A stretch of DNA of 64,000 nt from Candidatus Pelagibacter sp. (GCA_002689925.1 NZIO01000014.1:1-64000), one strand, 5' to 3'. Shown: positions 31,742-41,485, counted from the stretch's first letter. Program-made: numbers and translations. The notes: generated by a model from the sequence alone, not told the origin.

Positions 31742-32146
31742 ATGATTGAAAAAACTTTATCAATAATTAAACCAGATGCGGTAGAAAGAGAATTAGGAGA
31801 TAGTATAAAAAAAATTTTTCTAAATAACGGTTTAAATATTTCAAAATCTAAAAAAGTAAAAATAACAAAACAAGAAGCATCAGAATTTTACAAGGTTCAT
31901 GAAACAAAACCTTTCTATGAAGAGCTATGTGCCTATTTATCATCAGGACCCATAATAGTGATGATTTTAGAGGGTGAAAACGCAATTTTAAAAAATAGAG
32001 AAATTATGGGCGCAACAAACCCAAAAGATGCCGCTGAAGGAACTATAAGAAAATTATATGGCATTTCTATCGACAAAAATTCAGTACATGGCTCAGATAG
32101 CCTAGACAATGCAACAAAGGAAATAAATTTTTTCTTTAAAAATTAA
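31742..32146 (+). CDS. ndk: Nucleoside diphosphate kinase
   Basis: Transfers the gamma-phosphate between nucleoside di- and triphosphates to balance NTP pools. EKTLSIIKPDAVER at the N-terminus and the active-site His in SVHGSDS near residue 115 define it, with GATNPKDAAEGTIRKLYG in between. At 134 residues it is normal. It is probably cotranscribed with pepA; its stop overlaps the convergent purN stop by 4 bp. Confidence 0.97.
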   Translation: MIEKTLSIIKPDAVERELGDSIKKIFLNNGLNISKSKKVKITKQEASEFYKVHETKPFYEELCAYLSSGPIIVMILEGENAILKNREIMGATNPKDAAEGTIRKLYGISIDKNSVHGSDSLDNATKEINFFFKN

Positions 32147-32715
32147 TTTTTAAATATTCTTTTTATAGCCAGGGAATAAGCAATATATTCAAGTTTAAGA
32201 ATTTTTTTATTTAGAGATTTATGAGTATCTTTTTTTTGAATCTTAATTTTTTTTTGAAGAATTATCTTTCCAGAGTCTAATTTTTTATTTACAAAATGAA
32301 CAGTACATCCACTAAACTTTTCTTTATTTTTAATTACCCTCATATGGGTATTTAATCCTTTATACTTAGGTAATAACGAAGGGTGTATATTTAAGATTTT
32401 ATACTTAAATTGTGTTATAAATTTTGAAGATAAAATTTTCATAAATCCAGCTAAACAAATTAATTTAATATTATTTTTTTTTAATAATATTAAAGAATTT
32501 TTTTCAAAACTCTTTTGATTTATATATTTAATACACTTTACTTTTATATTATTTTTTTTAGCAAAAATTATACCTTTTGCTTTTGCATTGTTTGATATAA
32601 CTAAATCAATTTTAATGGGAAAATTTTTATTTTTAGAGTTTTTAAAAATTTTTTTTAAATTAGTCCCATTTCCAGAAATAAAAACACATGTAGATACTTT
32701 TTTCTTTTTTACCAT
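32143..32715 (-). CDS. purN: Phosphoribosylglycinamide formyltransferase
   Basis: Transfers a formyl group from formyl-tetrahydrofolate to GAR, the third step of purine synthesis. The N-terminal FISGNGTNLKKI substrate loop, LAGFMKILS, the catalytic NIHPSLLPKYKGLNTH and GCTVHFVNKKLDSGKII are in order. At 190 residues it is normal. It overlaps purM by 7 bp in the common purM-purN pair. Confidence 0.95.
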   Translation of the reverse strand: MVKKKKVSTCVFISGNGTNLKKIFKNSKNKNFPIKIDLVISNNAKAKGIIFAKKNNIKVKCIKYINQKSFEKNSLILLKKNNIKLICLAGFMKILSSKFITQFKYKILNIHPSLLPKYKGLNTHMRVIKNKEKFSGCTVHFVNKKLDSGKIILQKKIKIQKKDTHKSLNKKILKLEYIAYSLAIKRIFKN

Positions 32716-33767
32716 TTAATTTTTCCATATATATTAGTCAACATTTTACCTTTAGATATGTATCCTATTTCATATGGTTTAAATTCTTTAGAAAAATGAT
32801 TTTTTATTTTAGATATATTTTTTTTATCTGTTATTATACAAAAGCCAACTCCACAATTAAAAGTATTAATCATTTCTTTATCTTGTATTCCTCTACTTTT
32901 TAACCAACTAAATATTTTTTTAGTTTTAATCTTACCCAAATCAATATTTAAAACATGGTTTTTAGGAATTACCCTAATGATATTATCTATTAATCCTCCA
33001 CCAGTAATATTGGCACATCCATTGATTAATCTTTTATCATTGAGTGCTAATATTTCTTTTACATAAATTTTTGTAGGTTTTATTAGTTCTTTGTTTAGTT
33101 GTTTATTAGAAAAATAATATTTTTTTGAATCTTTGTTGTGTATTTTTTTACTTAATACTTTTCTTACTAAAGAAAAACCATTTGAGTGTAATCCTGAAGA
33201 AGGAACTGCCAAAATAATATTATTTTTTTTAATTTTAGATTTAATTAATAATTTACTTTTTTCAACTATACCTACAGAAAACCCTGCTATATCAAATTTT
33301 CCTTTAGAATATGTTCCAGGCATTTCTGCTGTTTCACCACCAACAAGAGAACAACCTGAAATTTTGCATCCTTTTACTATCCCATTTATTAAATTTTTTA
33401 TTTTTGGAATATTTAATTTTTCAATTGATATATAATCTAAAAAAAAAAGTGGTTTTGCACCTTGAACAATCAAATCATTTACACACATTGCAACCAAATC
33501 AATACCTATAGTATTAAATTTATTGATTTTATTTGCTACTTCAATTTTAGTGCCAACTCCATCTGTAGAGGAAACTATAATCGGGTTTTTATACTTTAAT
33601 CTCGATAAGTCATATATTGCCCCAAAACTGCCTATATTTTTAAAGGATTTTGAATTTTGTTGCTTTTTTTCTGTTTTTTTTGAGGCTTTGGATATGTATT
33701 TAACCAATTTATCTGCTAATCCAATATTAACACCGCTTTTTTTATAAGTATAATAGGTTTTTTTCAC
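32709..33767 (-). CDS. purM: Phosphoribosylformylglycinamidine cyclo-ligase
   Basis: PurM (AIR synthetase) closes the imidazole ring using ATP. The N-terminus TYKKSGVNIGLADKLV, the VSSTDGVGTKIEVA segment, GCSLVGGETAEMPG and NITGGGLIDNI are typical. At 352 residues it is full length. It is divergent from the DUF2066 gene with only 12 bp between starts, so the two promoters must overlap or lie inside the neighbouring coding sequence. Confidence 0.96.
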   Translation of the reverse strand: MKKTYYTYKKSGVNIGLADKLVKYISKASKKTEKKQQNSKSFKNIGSFGAIYDLSRLKYKNPIIVSSTDGVGTKIEVANKINKFNTIGIDLVAMCVNDLIVQGAKPLFFLDYISIEKLNIPKIKNLINGIVKGCKISGCSLVGGETAEMPGTYSKGKFDIAGFSVGIVEKSKLLIKSKIKKNNIILAVPSSGLHSNGFSLVRKVLSKKIHNKDSKKYYFSNKQLNKELIKPTKIYVKEILALNDKRLINGCANITGGGLIDNIIRVIPKNHVLNIDLGKIKTKKIFSWLKSRGIQDKEMINTFNCGVGFCIITDKKNISKIKNHFSKEFKPYEIGYISKGKMLTNIYGKIKW

Positions 33768-33779
33768 TGAGTTTAACTA

Positions 33780-34865
33780 ATGATTAATTTAACAAAATAT
33801 TCAATTAAACAATATAGTTTAATTTTTTTAACAGCAACTATATTTTTATTAATATCTGTAAAACTTTCATTTTCAAGGGAAAATATTTTTTTTGTAGAAA
33901 ATATTGAAGTTTCAAAACAGATGGATATTACATTTTCTAGAGATAAAGCCATAGAAGATGGTTTAAAGAAAGCATTTAAAAAACTTTTATTAAAAGTTTT
34001 ATTATCAAAGGATCAAAATAAAATTAAATCACTACAATCAAAAGAATTAAAAAAACTAGTTAATAGTTTTGTAATAAGAAATGAAAGTTTTAGTAACAAT
34101 GAATATAAAGCTATTTTTGATGTAATTTTTAAAGAAAGAGATTTAAGTATTTTTTTAGAACAAAAAGGACTATTATTTTCTAATCCAAAAAAAATTTCAT
34201 TACTATTTTTTCCAATTTTTATTGATAATGGAGAAATAAAAATTTATGACGAAAATATTTTTTTTAAAGATTGGGAAAATATATATAAAGAACAAGAATT
34301 GATAAACTTTATTTTACCAATTGAAGATTTAGTAGAAGTTTCTGATATTCAAAAATTTAAAAATTCAATAGAAAATTTTGAAATTCAAAATATAGCTAAA
34401 AAATATAGTATAGATAATTATGTAATTTCTATAATAGAATTAAATAATGATAAGCTTGATATTTTTTTAAAGATGAATTTAACAGATAATAAATATAATA
34501 AGTCGATCGTTTATGATAATGATTTTTCTATTGAAGATAAAAATGAAATTAACAAATTAATCAAGATCATTAAGCTAAATATAATTGATACGTGGAAAAA
34601 AGTAAATTTGATCAATTACTCAACGCCACTTTCGCTTGAATTTACTTACAAGAATATTGATTTAAAAAAATTATACGATTTAGAGATGTCAATTCAAAAA
34701 ATCACAACTATTAAAAATTATTCTATAAAAAAATTTAGTGTTAATAAAACAATTTTTAAGCTGGAATATTTTGGCAGTCCCAAAAAACTTTACAAAGAAT
34801 TTGAGTATTATGATTATTCTTTAAAAGAAAATAAAGGAGTTTGGTTTTTAATTAAAAATGAATGA
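33780..34865 (+). CDS. DUF2066 domain protein (uncharacterised, secreted or membrane-anchored)
   Basis: A 361-residue protein with an N-terminal hydrophobic helix or signal sequence (about 12-31, YSLIFLTATIFLLISVKLSF). The segment with RDKAIEDGLKKAFKKLLLKVLL fits the DUF2066 family. Most of the rest is strongly charged and AT-biased, with no catalytic motif I can identify. The placement purN-purM / DUF2066 / hda recurs in alphaproteobacteria, but no function is established. It overlaps hda by 8 bp. Confidence 0.65.
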   Translation: MINLTKYSIKQYSLIFLTATIFLLISVKLSFSRENIFFVENIEVSKQMDITFSRDKAIEDGLKKAFKKLLLKVLLSKDQNKIKSLQSKELKKLVNSFVIRNESFSNNEYKAIFDVIFKERDLSIFLEQKGLLFSNPKKISLLFFPIFIDNGEIKIYDENIFFKDWENIYKEQELINFILPIEDLVEVSDIQKFKNSIENFEIQNIAKKYSIDNYVISIIELNNDKLDIFLKMNLTDNKYNKSIVYDNDFSIEDKNEINKLIKIIKLNIIDTWKKVNLINYSTPLSLEFTYKNIDLKKLYDLEMSIQKITTIKNYSIKKFSVNKTIFKLEYFGSPKKLYKEFEYYDYSLKENKGVWFLIKNE

Positions 34866-35523
34866 ACAATTAATATTTAAATTTCCTTATAAAAAAATTT
34901 TTTTAAAAGAAGATTTTTATGTTTCAAAAAGTAATTTTGAAGCTTTTAAACTAATAGAATCATGGCCGAAATGGTTAAAAAAATCTGTAAATATTTCTGG
35001 GCCAAAAGGTTCTGGCAAAAGTCATTTAGCTTCTATACTTAAAAGAAAAAGCTCTTCATTAATAATTAATAGTAAAGATATTAATGATGGTGTTTTTTTG
35101 AAGTTTAAATTAAAAGAAATTTTAATAATAGAAGATTTAACTCAAAAGATACCAGAAAATATTTTATACTCATTATTTAATATGGCTTCACAAGATAATA
35201 AATTTTTTTTAATAACCTCTGAAAAACCTATATCAACATTTAATTTTAAATTACCAGATTTAAAATCAAGGGTAAAAAGTAGTTCTATTTTAAAAATATC
35301 TCTACCTGGTGATGATTTAATAAAAGCAATTTTATCTAAAAGTTTTTCAGATAAACAAATTTTTGTAGATAAAAAATATATAGATTTTATAGCGAAAAGA
35401 ATTGAAAGATCTTATGATAAGATATTAAAATTTGTTAATATTTTAGATAGATTTTCTTTAAAAAGTGGTAAATCACTTAACTTTAAGGTAATAAAAGAGT
35501 CCTTGAAAATGTTAAATAAATAG
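34858..35523 (+). CDS. hda: DnaA-like AAA+ protein (Hda/regulatory inactivation of DnaA type)
   Basis: A 221-residue AAA+ protein equivalent to the DnaA ATPase core without the DNA-binding domain. Walker A is GPKGSGKSHLA near residue 46; a Walker B-like ILIIEDL follows, then a sensor region and the R-finger-type stretch DLKSRVKS. In other proteobacteria Hda stimulates hydrolysis of DnaA-ATP with the sliding clamp. The clamp-binding motif would be N-terminal (EQLIFKFP), which fits a QL-x-F/L-type peptide. It overlaps DUF2066 by 8 bp. Confidence 0.85.
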   Translation: MNEQLIFKFPYKKIFLKEDFYVSKSNFEAFKLIESWPKWLKKSVNISGPKGSGKSHLASILKRKSSSLIINSKDINDGVFLKFKLKEILIIEDLTQKIPENILYSLFNMASQDNKFFLITSEKPISTFNFKLPDLKSRVKSSSILKISLPGDDLIKAILSKSFSDKQIFVDKKYIDFIAKRIERSYDKILKFVNILDRFSLKSGKSLNFKVIKESLKMLNK

Positions 35524-35536
35524 ACAAGGTGTAAAT

Positions 35537-37324
35537 TTGCATAAATATAGAACTCATACTTGTAACGAATTAAATATAAAAAATAAAAATGAAAAAATTA
35601 TTTTATCAGGTTGGATTAATAAAAAACGTGATCATGGAAACCTATTATTTATTGATTTAAGAGATAATTATGGTTTAACGCAGTGTGTTATAGACAATAG
35701 TAGTAAATTTTTCAAAGAGTTAGAAAAATTACAATTAGAAACTGTTATTAAAATTGAAGGTACTGTAGTAGAACGAACAAAAGAAACCATTAACACTGAA
35801 TTAGACACAGGAGAGGTTGAAGTTAAAATACTATCTTTTGAAACACTTGGGCAGTGTAAAGAACTACCAATGCCAGTTTTTAGTGACCAAGAATATGCTG
35901 AGGATATTAGATTAAAATATAGATTTTTAGACTTAAGAAGAAAAAAAATTCATGAAAATATAATTTTAAGATCTAAAGTAATTGCTTTTATAAGATCAGA
36001 AATGACAAAATTAGGTTTTTTAGAATATCAAACTCCAATTTTGACATCTTCAAGTCCAGAGGGAGCCAGAGATTTTTTAGTGCCAAGTAGATTAAACCCA
36101 GGTAATTTTTATGCACTTCCACAAGCACCACAACAATTCAAACAATTAATTATGATTGCTGGGTTTGATAAATATTTTCAAATAGCTCCATGCTTTAGAG
36201 ATGAAGATGCTCGTGCTGACAGAAGCCCAGGTGAATTTTATCAACTTGATTTAGAAATGTCTTTTGTTGAACAAGAGGACATATTTAATGTCGTAGAAAA
36301 ATTAATGGTTAATTTATTTAAAAAGTTTTCAAATAAAAAAATAAAATCTGAAAAATTTGTAAAGATCTCTTACGAAGATTCTATGCTTAATTATGGAACT
36401 GATAAACCAGATTTAAGAAATCCTTTGATTATATCAGATTTAACAAAAATCTTCTCAAGAGATGATGTTACATTTGAGATATTTAAAAAATTAGTGAAAT
36501 CTGGATCTCAAGTAAGAGCAATTGTTACAAAAAATACCAAAGATAAACCAAGAAGTTTTTTTGACAGCATTGATAAATGGGCTAAAGAAGAAGGAGCCTC
36601 AGGCCTTGCTTATTTTACTTTTGAAAAAAATGAAACTATATCAGCGAAAGGTCCTGTTGGAAAATTATTTTCAGAGGAATCATTAAAAGAAATTATGAAA
36701 ATAACTTCTGCTGAAATTGGAGACAGTATATTTTTAGCATGTGGCAAAAAAGATGATGTCGAAAAAATTACTGCTTTAGCAAGAGATAAAATAGGTCAAG
36801 AACTAAAACTAATTAATAAAGACGAATTTGCTTTTTGTTGGATAGTTGACTATCCTATGTTTGAAAAAGATTTAATTACAAAAAAAATTAAATTTAGTCA
36901 CAACCCTTTTTCAATGCCCCAAGGAAATATTAAAAATATTGACTTTAATAATCCTTTAAAAATAAAAGCGTTCCAGTATGATATTGTTTGCAACGGTGTT
37001 GAGTTATCATCAGGAGCTATTAGAAATCATATACCTGATTTAATGTATAAATTATTTTCAATCGCTGGATATGATAAGAAACATGTAAATGAAAAATTCA
37101 GTGGAATGATTAATGCATTGAGTTATGGCGCTCCTCCACATGGCGGTATTGCACCGGGCATTGATAGAATAGTTATGTTACTGGCAAATGAAAAAAATAT
37201 TAGAGAGGTTACAATGTTTCCAATGAATCAAAATGCACAAGATTTGATGATGAAAGCCCCTTCAGAGGTTGACGAAGATCAATTAAAAGAGCTGAATTTA
37301 AAAATTAATAAAAAAAATTCTTGA
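35537..37324 (+). CDS. aspS: Aspartyl-tRNA synthetase
   Basis: Class II synthetase charging tRNA-Asp. The N-terminal OB anticodon domain (SGWINKKRDHGNLLFIDLRD), class II catalytic motifs (RYRFLDLRR-like region, QAPQQFKQL, CFRDEDARADRSPGEFYQLD), the bacterial insertion (GAD-type) domain and motif 3 GGIAPGIDRIVMLL are all present. At 595 residues it is the bacterial long form. The start is TTG at 35537, preceded by AAGGTG about 7 bases upstream; the family start (MHKYRTHTCNEL) requires this codon. hda is 13 bp upstream. Confidence 0.96.
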   Translation: MHKYRTHTCNELNIKNKNEKIILSGWINKKRDHGNLLFIDLRDNYGLTQCVIDNSSKFFKELEKLQLETVIKIEGTVVERTKETINTELDTGEVEVKILSFETLGQCKELPMPVFSDQEYAEDIRLKYRFLDLRRKKIHENIILRSKVIAFIRSEMTKLGFLEYQTPILTSSSPEGARDFLVPSRLNPGNFYALPQAPQQFKQLIMIAGFDKYFQIAPCFRDEDARADRSPGEFYQLDLEMSFVEQEDIFNVVEKLMVNLFKKFSNKKIKSEKFVKISYEDSMLNYGTDKPDLRNPLIISDLTKIFSRDDVTFEIFKKLVKSGSQVRAIVTKNTKDKPRSFFDSIDKWAKEEGASGLAYFTFEKNETISAKGPVGKLFSEESLKEIMKITSAEIGDSIFLACGKKDDVEKITALARDKIGQELKLINKDEFAFCWIVDYPMFEKDLITKKIKFSHNPFSMPQGNIKNIDFNNPLKIKAFQYDIVCNGVELSSGAIRNHIPDLMYKLFSIAGYDKKHVNEKFSGMINALSYGAPPHGGIAPGIDRIVMLLANEKNIREVTMFPMNQNAQDLMMKAPSEVDEDQLKELNLKINKKNS

Positions 37325-37331
37325 AGAAAAA

Positions 37332-37946
37332 TTAAAAATATCTTTTAAAAGTCTCATTAATTGACAATACTCCAAAATCATTTAGTCCACCTATAATAAG
37401 CTGTATGGCTACTATAATAATTACTGCTAAACCTATATATCCAATCCATTTGTGATTTTGTATATATTTTGCAAAATAAGTAGCTAAAGTTCCAATTAAA
37501 ACAACAGATAAAACCAAACCAAATATCATTAGAAAAAATTGATCTTTTGCAGCCCCAACGACAGCAATTACGTTATCAAAACTTAAAGTTATGTCAGCAA
37601 AAATTACTTTATATATACTTTGTAAATAAGATGGTTCTTTAGATACTTTAGTTGGTGATTTAATCTTTTTTGTATGAAATAAATCTTTTTGCAGGTCATG
37701 TACCATCCAAATTAAAAGCAACCCACCTATAATTTTAATAAAAGGAAATCCAAATAAAAAAGTTGCTGAAAGAGCAAAAATAATTCTAAATACTAAGGCT
37801 GCAAGCACACCCCAAAAAATTATTTGTTTTCTATGTTTTGGAGCAAAGTTTGATGCTATAAGACCTATAATTATTGCATTATCAGCAGCCATGATAATAT
37901 CAATAAAGATAATTTGAATTAATATGATGGATTGTTCTAACACCAT
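37332..37946 (-). CDS. TerC/YjbE family integral membrane protein
   Basis: A 204-residue membrane protein with about six to seven helices. The conserved acidic membrane motifs of the TerC family are visible: IIMAADNAIIIGLIA near residue 20 and FADITLSFDNVIAVVG near 115. Family members are linked to metal ion (manganese) export or tellurite resistance; which applies here is unknown. It converges on aspS (7-bp gap) and diverges from the M24 gene. Confidence 0.85.
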   Translation of the reverse strand: MVLEQSIILIQIIFIDIIMAADNAIIIGLIASNFAPKHRKQIIFWGVLAALVFRIIFALSATFLFGFPFIKIIGGLLLIWMVHDLQKDLFHTKKIKSPTKVSKEPSYLQSIYKVIFADITLSFDNVIAVVGAAKDQFFLMIFGLVLSVVLIGTLATYFAKYIQNHKWIGYIGLAVIIIVAIQLIIGGLNDFGVLSINETFKRYF

Positions 37947-38017
37947 TAATTTATATATATTATAATGATTAAAATTTAAAGCAATTTGATTTTTTAAAAA
38001 ATATTACTTTATTAAAA

Positions 38018-39232
38018 ATGAAAAAAAAATACATTAATCAATTTGGAAATGAAATATTATTTTCTAAATCAGAATACCAAGAAAGAGTTAATAAAGTTAA
38101 AGCGAAGATGCTTGATAACAATATTGATTTATTGTTAGTTTCAAGTCCAGCAAATCAATTTTATTTGACAGGATATGATGGCTGGTCTTTTTATACACCC
38201 CAAATGGTAGTTATTACAATTGATGAAGATCAGCCTTATTGGATTGGAAGACAAATGGATTCAGTCGGGGCAAAATTTACAGCTTACTTGGATAAAAATC
38301 ATATAATTCCCTATCCTGACACTTTTGTAGCTTCACAACTTATACATCCGATGAATTTTTTAGTTGATTTTATCAAAGAAAAAAAATGGGATAAAAAAAA
38401 TATAGGTGTCGAAATGGATGATTACTATTACACAGCAAAATGGAATAATATTTTAATAAAAAATCTTCCAGAAGCAAAATTTCAAGATGCCTTTTTATTA
38501 ATAAACTGGATTAGAATGACAAAGTCAAATCAAGAAATAATCTATATGAAAGAGGCAGGTAAAATTGCTAATCTAGCTATGCAAAAAGCTTTGCAAAAAG
38601 CAAAGATTGGTGTTCGCCAATGTGATGTTATAGCTGAGCTTAATAAGACTACCACCAGCGGTACTAAAAAAATTGGAGGCACTTTTACATGTAAACCACC
38701 TAACGCTATGGTAGGAAAATATTGCAGTGCACCACATTTAAGTTGGACTGATAAAAAATTAAAAAAAAATGAAATTTTTTATATAGAGTTAGGTGGAGCC
38801 AAACATAGATACCATGTTCCATTAGCTAGATGTATTTATATGGGAAAAACACCTAAAAAAATTAAAGATACAGCAAATATTATATGTGAGGGACTTAATG
38901 CGGTTTTAGCAAAAGTTAAACCGGGTATTACTGGACACGAGTTAGAAAAAACTTGGAGAGAAGTTATAAGCAAATATGGTTTAAAAAAAGATTCTAGAAT
39001 AGGTTATCCAGTTGGTATTGGTTTTCCACCAACTTGGGGAGAGTTAACCACAAGTTTTAGAAAAGGTGATAAAAACATAATAAAAGAAAATATGACATTT
39101 CATTGCATACCTGCTTTATGGTTAGAAGAGTATGGAATCGTAATTAGTGAAACTTTTGTAGTAAAAGAAAAAGGTGCAGAAAGACTAACCAATTTCCAGC
39201 AAAAATTATTTGATTTAGAAAATTTTAAATGA
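38018..39232 (+). CDS. M24 family peptidase/creatinase-like protein, ectoine-hydrolase-like
   Basis: A pita-bread fold protein of 404 residues. The N-terminal domain has TGYDGWSFYTPQ near 51, a segment characteristic of DoeA/EutD ectoine hydrolases, and the C-terminal domain spans about 170-395. The metal-ligand positions of true aminopeptidases (D-D-H-E-E) are changed: FYIELGGAKHRYHVPLAR has Glu257 and His266 where two Asp are expected, although ISETF retains a Glu near 378. This resembles metal-independent creatinase-type members, which hydrolyse small C-N bonds rather than peptides. The next gene (GGT-like) overlaps it by 4 bp. Substrate unproven. Confidence 0.75.
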   Translation: MKKKYINQFGNEILFSKSEYQERVNKVKAKMLDNNIDLLLVSSPANQFYLTGYDGWSFYTPQMVVITIDEDQPYWIGRQMDSVGAKFTAYLDKNHIIPYPDTFVASQLIHPMNFLVDFIKEKKWDKKNIGVEMDDYYYTAKWNNILIKNLPEAKFQDAFLLINWIRMTKSNQEIIYMKEAGKIANLAMQKALQKAKIGVRQCDVIAELNKTTTSGTKKIGGTFTCKPPNAMVGKYCSAPHLSWTDKKLKKNEIFYIELGGAKHRYHVPLARCIYMGKTPKKIKDTANIICEGLNAVLAKVKPGITGHELEKTWREVISKYGLKKDSRIGYPVGIGFPPTWGELTTSFRKGDKNIIKENMTFHCIPALWLEEYGIVISETFVVKEKGAERLTNFQQKLFDLENFK

Positions 39233-40743
39233 GATTAAAAACCAAATATGGAATGGTAGTTAGTGGCCACAGAGATGCCACCAAAGCTGGAATGAAAATA
39301 TTAAAAAAGGGAGGAAATGCTATAGATGCTGCAATAGCAACAGCCTCAACACTTGCTGTAGTAATTCCAAATATGAATGGATTGGGAGGTGACAGTATTG
39401 CACTCTGGTATGATGCTAAAAAAAATAAGGTAAAGGTTATAAATGGATCTGGTAAATCACCCATAAAAGCATCAAAAAAATATTTTAAATCTATAGGTTT
39501 AAAAAAAATACCCCAAAGAGGACCTTTATCAATTTCTATACCAGGGGTAGTGCACGCATGGGAAACATCTTTAAAAAAATATGGTAAAAAAAATTTTAAA
39601 GAAGTATTAAAAGATGCAATTAATTTTGCTGAAAAGGGTATTACTATAAACAAATATCTAAAAGATTTCTTAGAGGGTAAAGTTTACAAAAGTTTAATTA
39701 AGAATAATAAAAACTTATCTTCAATTTTTGGAGAAAAAAAAATTTTTAAAATTGGATCCAAAATTAAGCAAAAAAATTTAGCAAAAACCCTTAGAATACT
39801 ATCTAAAGATGGAGCTAAATCATTCTATAAAGGAAAACTATCCAAAATTATAGTTGAAGATATAAAAAAACAAGGATCAATTATAACAGAAACAGATTTT
39901 AAAAATCACTTAACATTAATTCAAAAACCAATCGTAACAAATTATTATAAAAAAAAAGTATATACAGCACCACCTAACTCTCAAGGTTTAGCCTTATTAA
40001 TATTATGTAATTTATTTCAGAATATAAACAAAAAATCAGAAAAAATAAATTTATACAGCTACTTTAAAAATAAGAAAATTGCTTTTAATAATAGAGATTT
40101 TTATTGTATAGATCCAACTATTTCAAAAATTAATTTTAAAAAAATTAAAGATTTAAAAAAAAATATATATTTTAAAAAAAAGGATTATAAAAAAAATATA
40201 TCTGGAGATACAAGTACACTTGTAGTTGTTGACAAACATGGTAATGCTGTGAGTTGGGTGCAAAGTTTATTTGAAGAGTTTGGGAGTGGGATTGTTTCAT
40301 CAAGAACTGGTGTTATATTACATAATAGATTATATTTAGAAAAAATTGATAACTCTATTAATTATTTAAAACCTAATAAAAGACCATTCCATACACTATG
40401 TCCATCCATAGTTTCAAATGGAAAAAGGTGTGATTTAACAATTGCAACACCTGGTGATCATGGTCAACCACAAACTATTTTTCAAATTTTACACCATGTA
40501 TATAAAAATAATATTCAAATACAAAAAGCAATTGATTTACCACGTGTAAGACATAATAGTGCAAATACTATTCTAGTAGAAAAAAACTACCTTGATAAAT
40601 TTAATTATAAAAAAAAAGATAAGATATTAAAAATATATAAATATAAGAAAAAAAATAGAATATTTGGTGGTGTCACAGCAATAAAAATAAATTCAAATAA
40701 AACTTTATCCCGTGGTGCTGATAAAAGAAGAAATTGTTATTAA
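39229..40743 (+). CDS. Gamma-glutamyltransferase-like Ntn hydrolase without signal peptide
   Basis: GGT-family enzymes are autocleaved and hydrolyse or transfer gamma-glutamyl groups, for example from glutathione. GGNAIDAAIATA near 28-39, NMNGLGGD near 48 and the cleavage region GDTSTLVVVDKHGNAVSW near 326-343 place it in the family. The protein starts directly with the catalytic fold (MRLKTKYGMVVSG) and has no export signal, so it is predicted cytosolic, unlike E. coli GGT. By hand alignment with E. coli GGT the nucleophile position falls on Ser329 rather than Thr. It is translationally coupled to the M24 gene and converges on a TauE/SafE gene. Confidence 0.83.
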   Translation: MRLKTKYGMVVSGHRDATKAGMKILKKGGNAIDAAIATASTLAVVIPNMNGLGGDSIALWYDAKKNKVKVINGSGKSPIKASKKYFKSIGLKKIPQRGPLSISIPGVVHAWETSLKKYGKKNFKEVLKDAINFAEKGITINKYLKDFLEGKVYKSLIKNNKNLSSIFGEKKIFKIGSKIKQKNLAKTLRILSKDGAKSFYKGKLSKIIVEDIKKQGSIITETDFKNHLTLIQKPIVTNYYKKKVYTAPPNSQGLALLILCNLFQNINKKSEKINLYSYFKNKKIAFNNRDFYCIDPTISKINFKKIKDLKKNIYFKKKDYKKNISGDTSTLVVVDKHGNAVSWVQSLFEEFGSGIVSSRTGVILHNRLYLEKIDNSINYLKPNKRPFHTLCPSIVSNGKRCDLTIATPGDHGQPQTIFQILHHVYKNNIQIQKAIDLPRVRHNSANTILVEKNYLDKFNYKKKDKILKIYKYKKKNRIFGGVTAIKINSNKTLSRGADKRRNCY

Positions 40744-41483
40744 ATAATAGCTTGTCCCAAAACTATTATAGCACTTATAAAACATATTATCAGTATAAGT
40801 TTTTTTAGATTTATGTTTACATAATCTTTAACAATTTTTTGTCTACCTAATATTATTCCAAATATAATTCCAGGGACTAGCAATAAACATCTCACTACTT
40901 CTCTAAAATTTATTAGATCAATATAAATTAATACTAAAACAGAAAATAAAGCTCCAATACCAAAAAACATATTTAAAGTAGCAACAACATTTTTAGAAGA
41001 ACTATTTTGATACACGATTGCCATAGGAGGACCTCCTACACCAGTAAGAGTTCCCATAAAGCCAGAACAAGCTCCAGCAACTGTTATATTTCTTTTTGTA
41101 GCTATAATATTCCATTTTTTAGCACTTAAAAATACCGTGATTAAAAGCAATATACCAAAAATTATTAAAAAACTTTTTGTACCAAATGTTAATGAAATTA
41201 AAGGAACCGAAAGTAAAGTTCCAAAAACTCTTCCTGAGAACGAATAAGCTAAATCTTTCAGGATAACATCTTTTAAACTTAGTAATGCGTTACTAAAGGC
41301 TAAAAATGTACCCATTAAAACAATACAACTAGGAACCATAGTAGGCTCAAAAAGAATTAAAAAACAAGCGGGAATACCAAAACCGATACCCACAGCACTT
41401 TGCGTTGTTGCTCCAATAACTATTAGAAACAAAGCTAAATAATAAAATTCTAATGAAGAATAGTAACCAAGAATGCTAAGCAC
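40740..41483 (-). CDS. TauE/SafE family membrane transporter
   Basis: A 247-residue membrane protein with about eight hydrophobic helices. The two-repeat pattern with ATTQSAVGIGFGIPACFLILFEP and TGVGGPPMAIVYQNSS matches the TauE/SafE (DUF81) family of small-anion exporters or importers. Some members handle sulfite or sulfonates, others sulfate or lactate-type anions. It lies 2 bp after the racemase-like gene and is probably cotranscribed with it, so its substrate may be connected with that reaction. Confidence 0.85.
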   Translation of the reverse strand: MLSILGYYSSLEFYYLALFLIVIGATTQSAVGIGFGIPACFLILFEPTMVPSCIVLMGTFLAFSNALLSLKDVILKDLAYSFSGRVFGTLLSVPLISLTFGTKSFLIIFGILLLITVFLSAKKWNIIATKRNITVAGACSGFMGTLTGVGGPPMAIVYQNSSSKNVVATLNMFFGIGALFSVLVLIYIDLINFREVVRCLLLVPGIIFGIILGRQKIVKDYVNINLKKLILIICFISAIIVLGQAII

Positions 41484-41485
41484 TT

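Noticed and set aside
39225-39653. 142-codon minus-strand ORF over the GGT-like gene
   Set aside because: Antisense to the conserved GGNAIDAA region of the GGT-like gene; no independent support.
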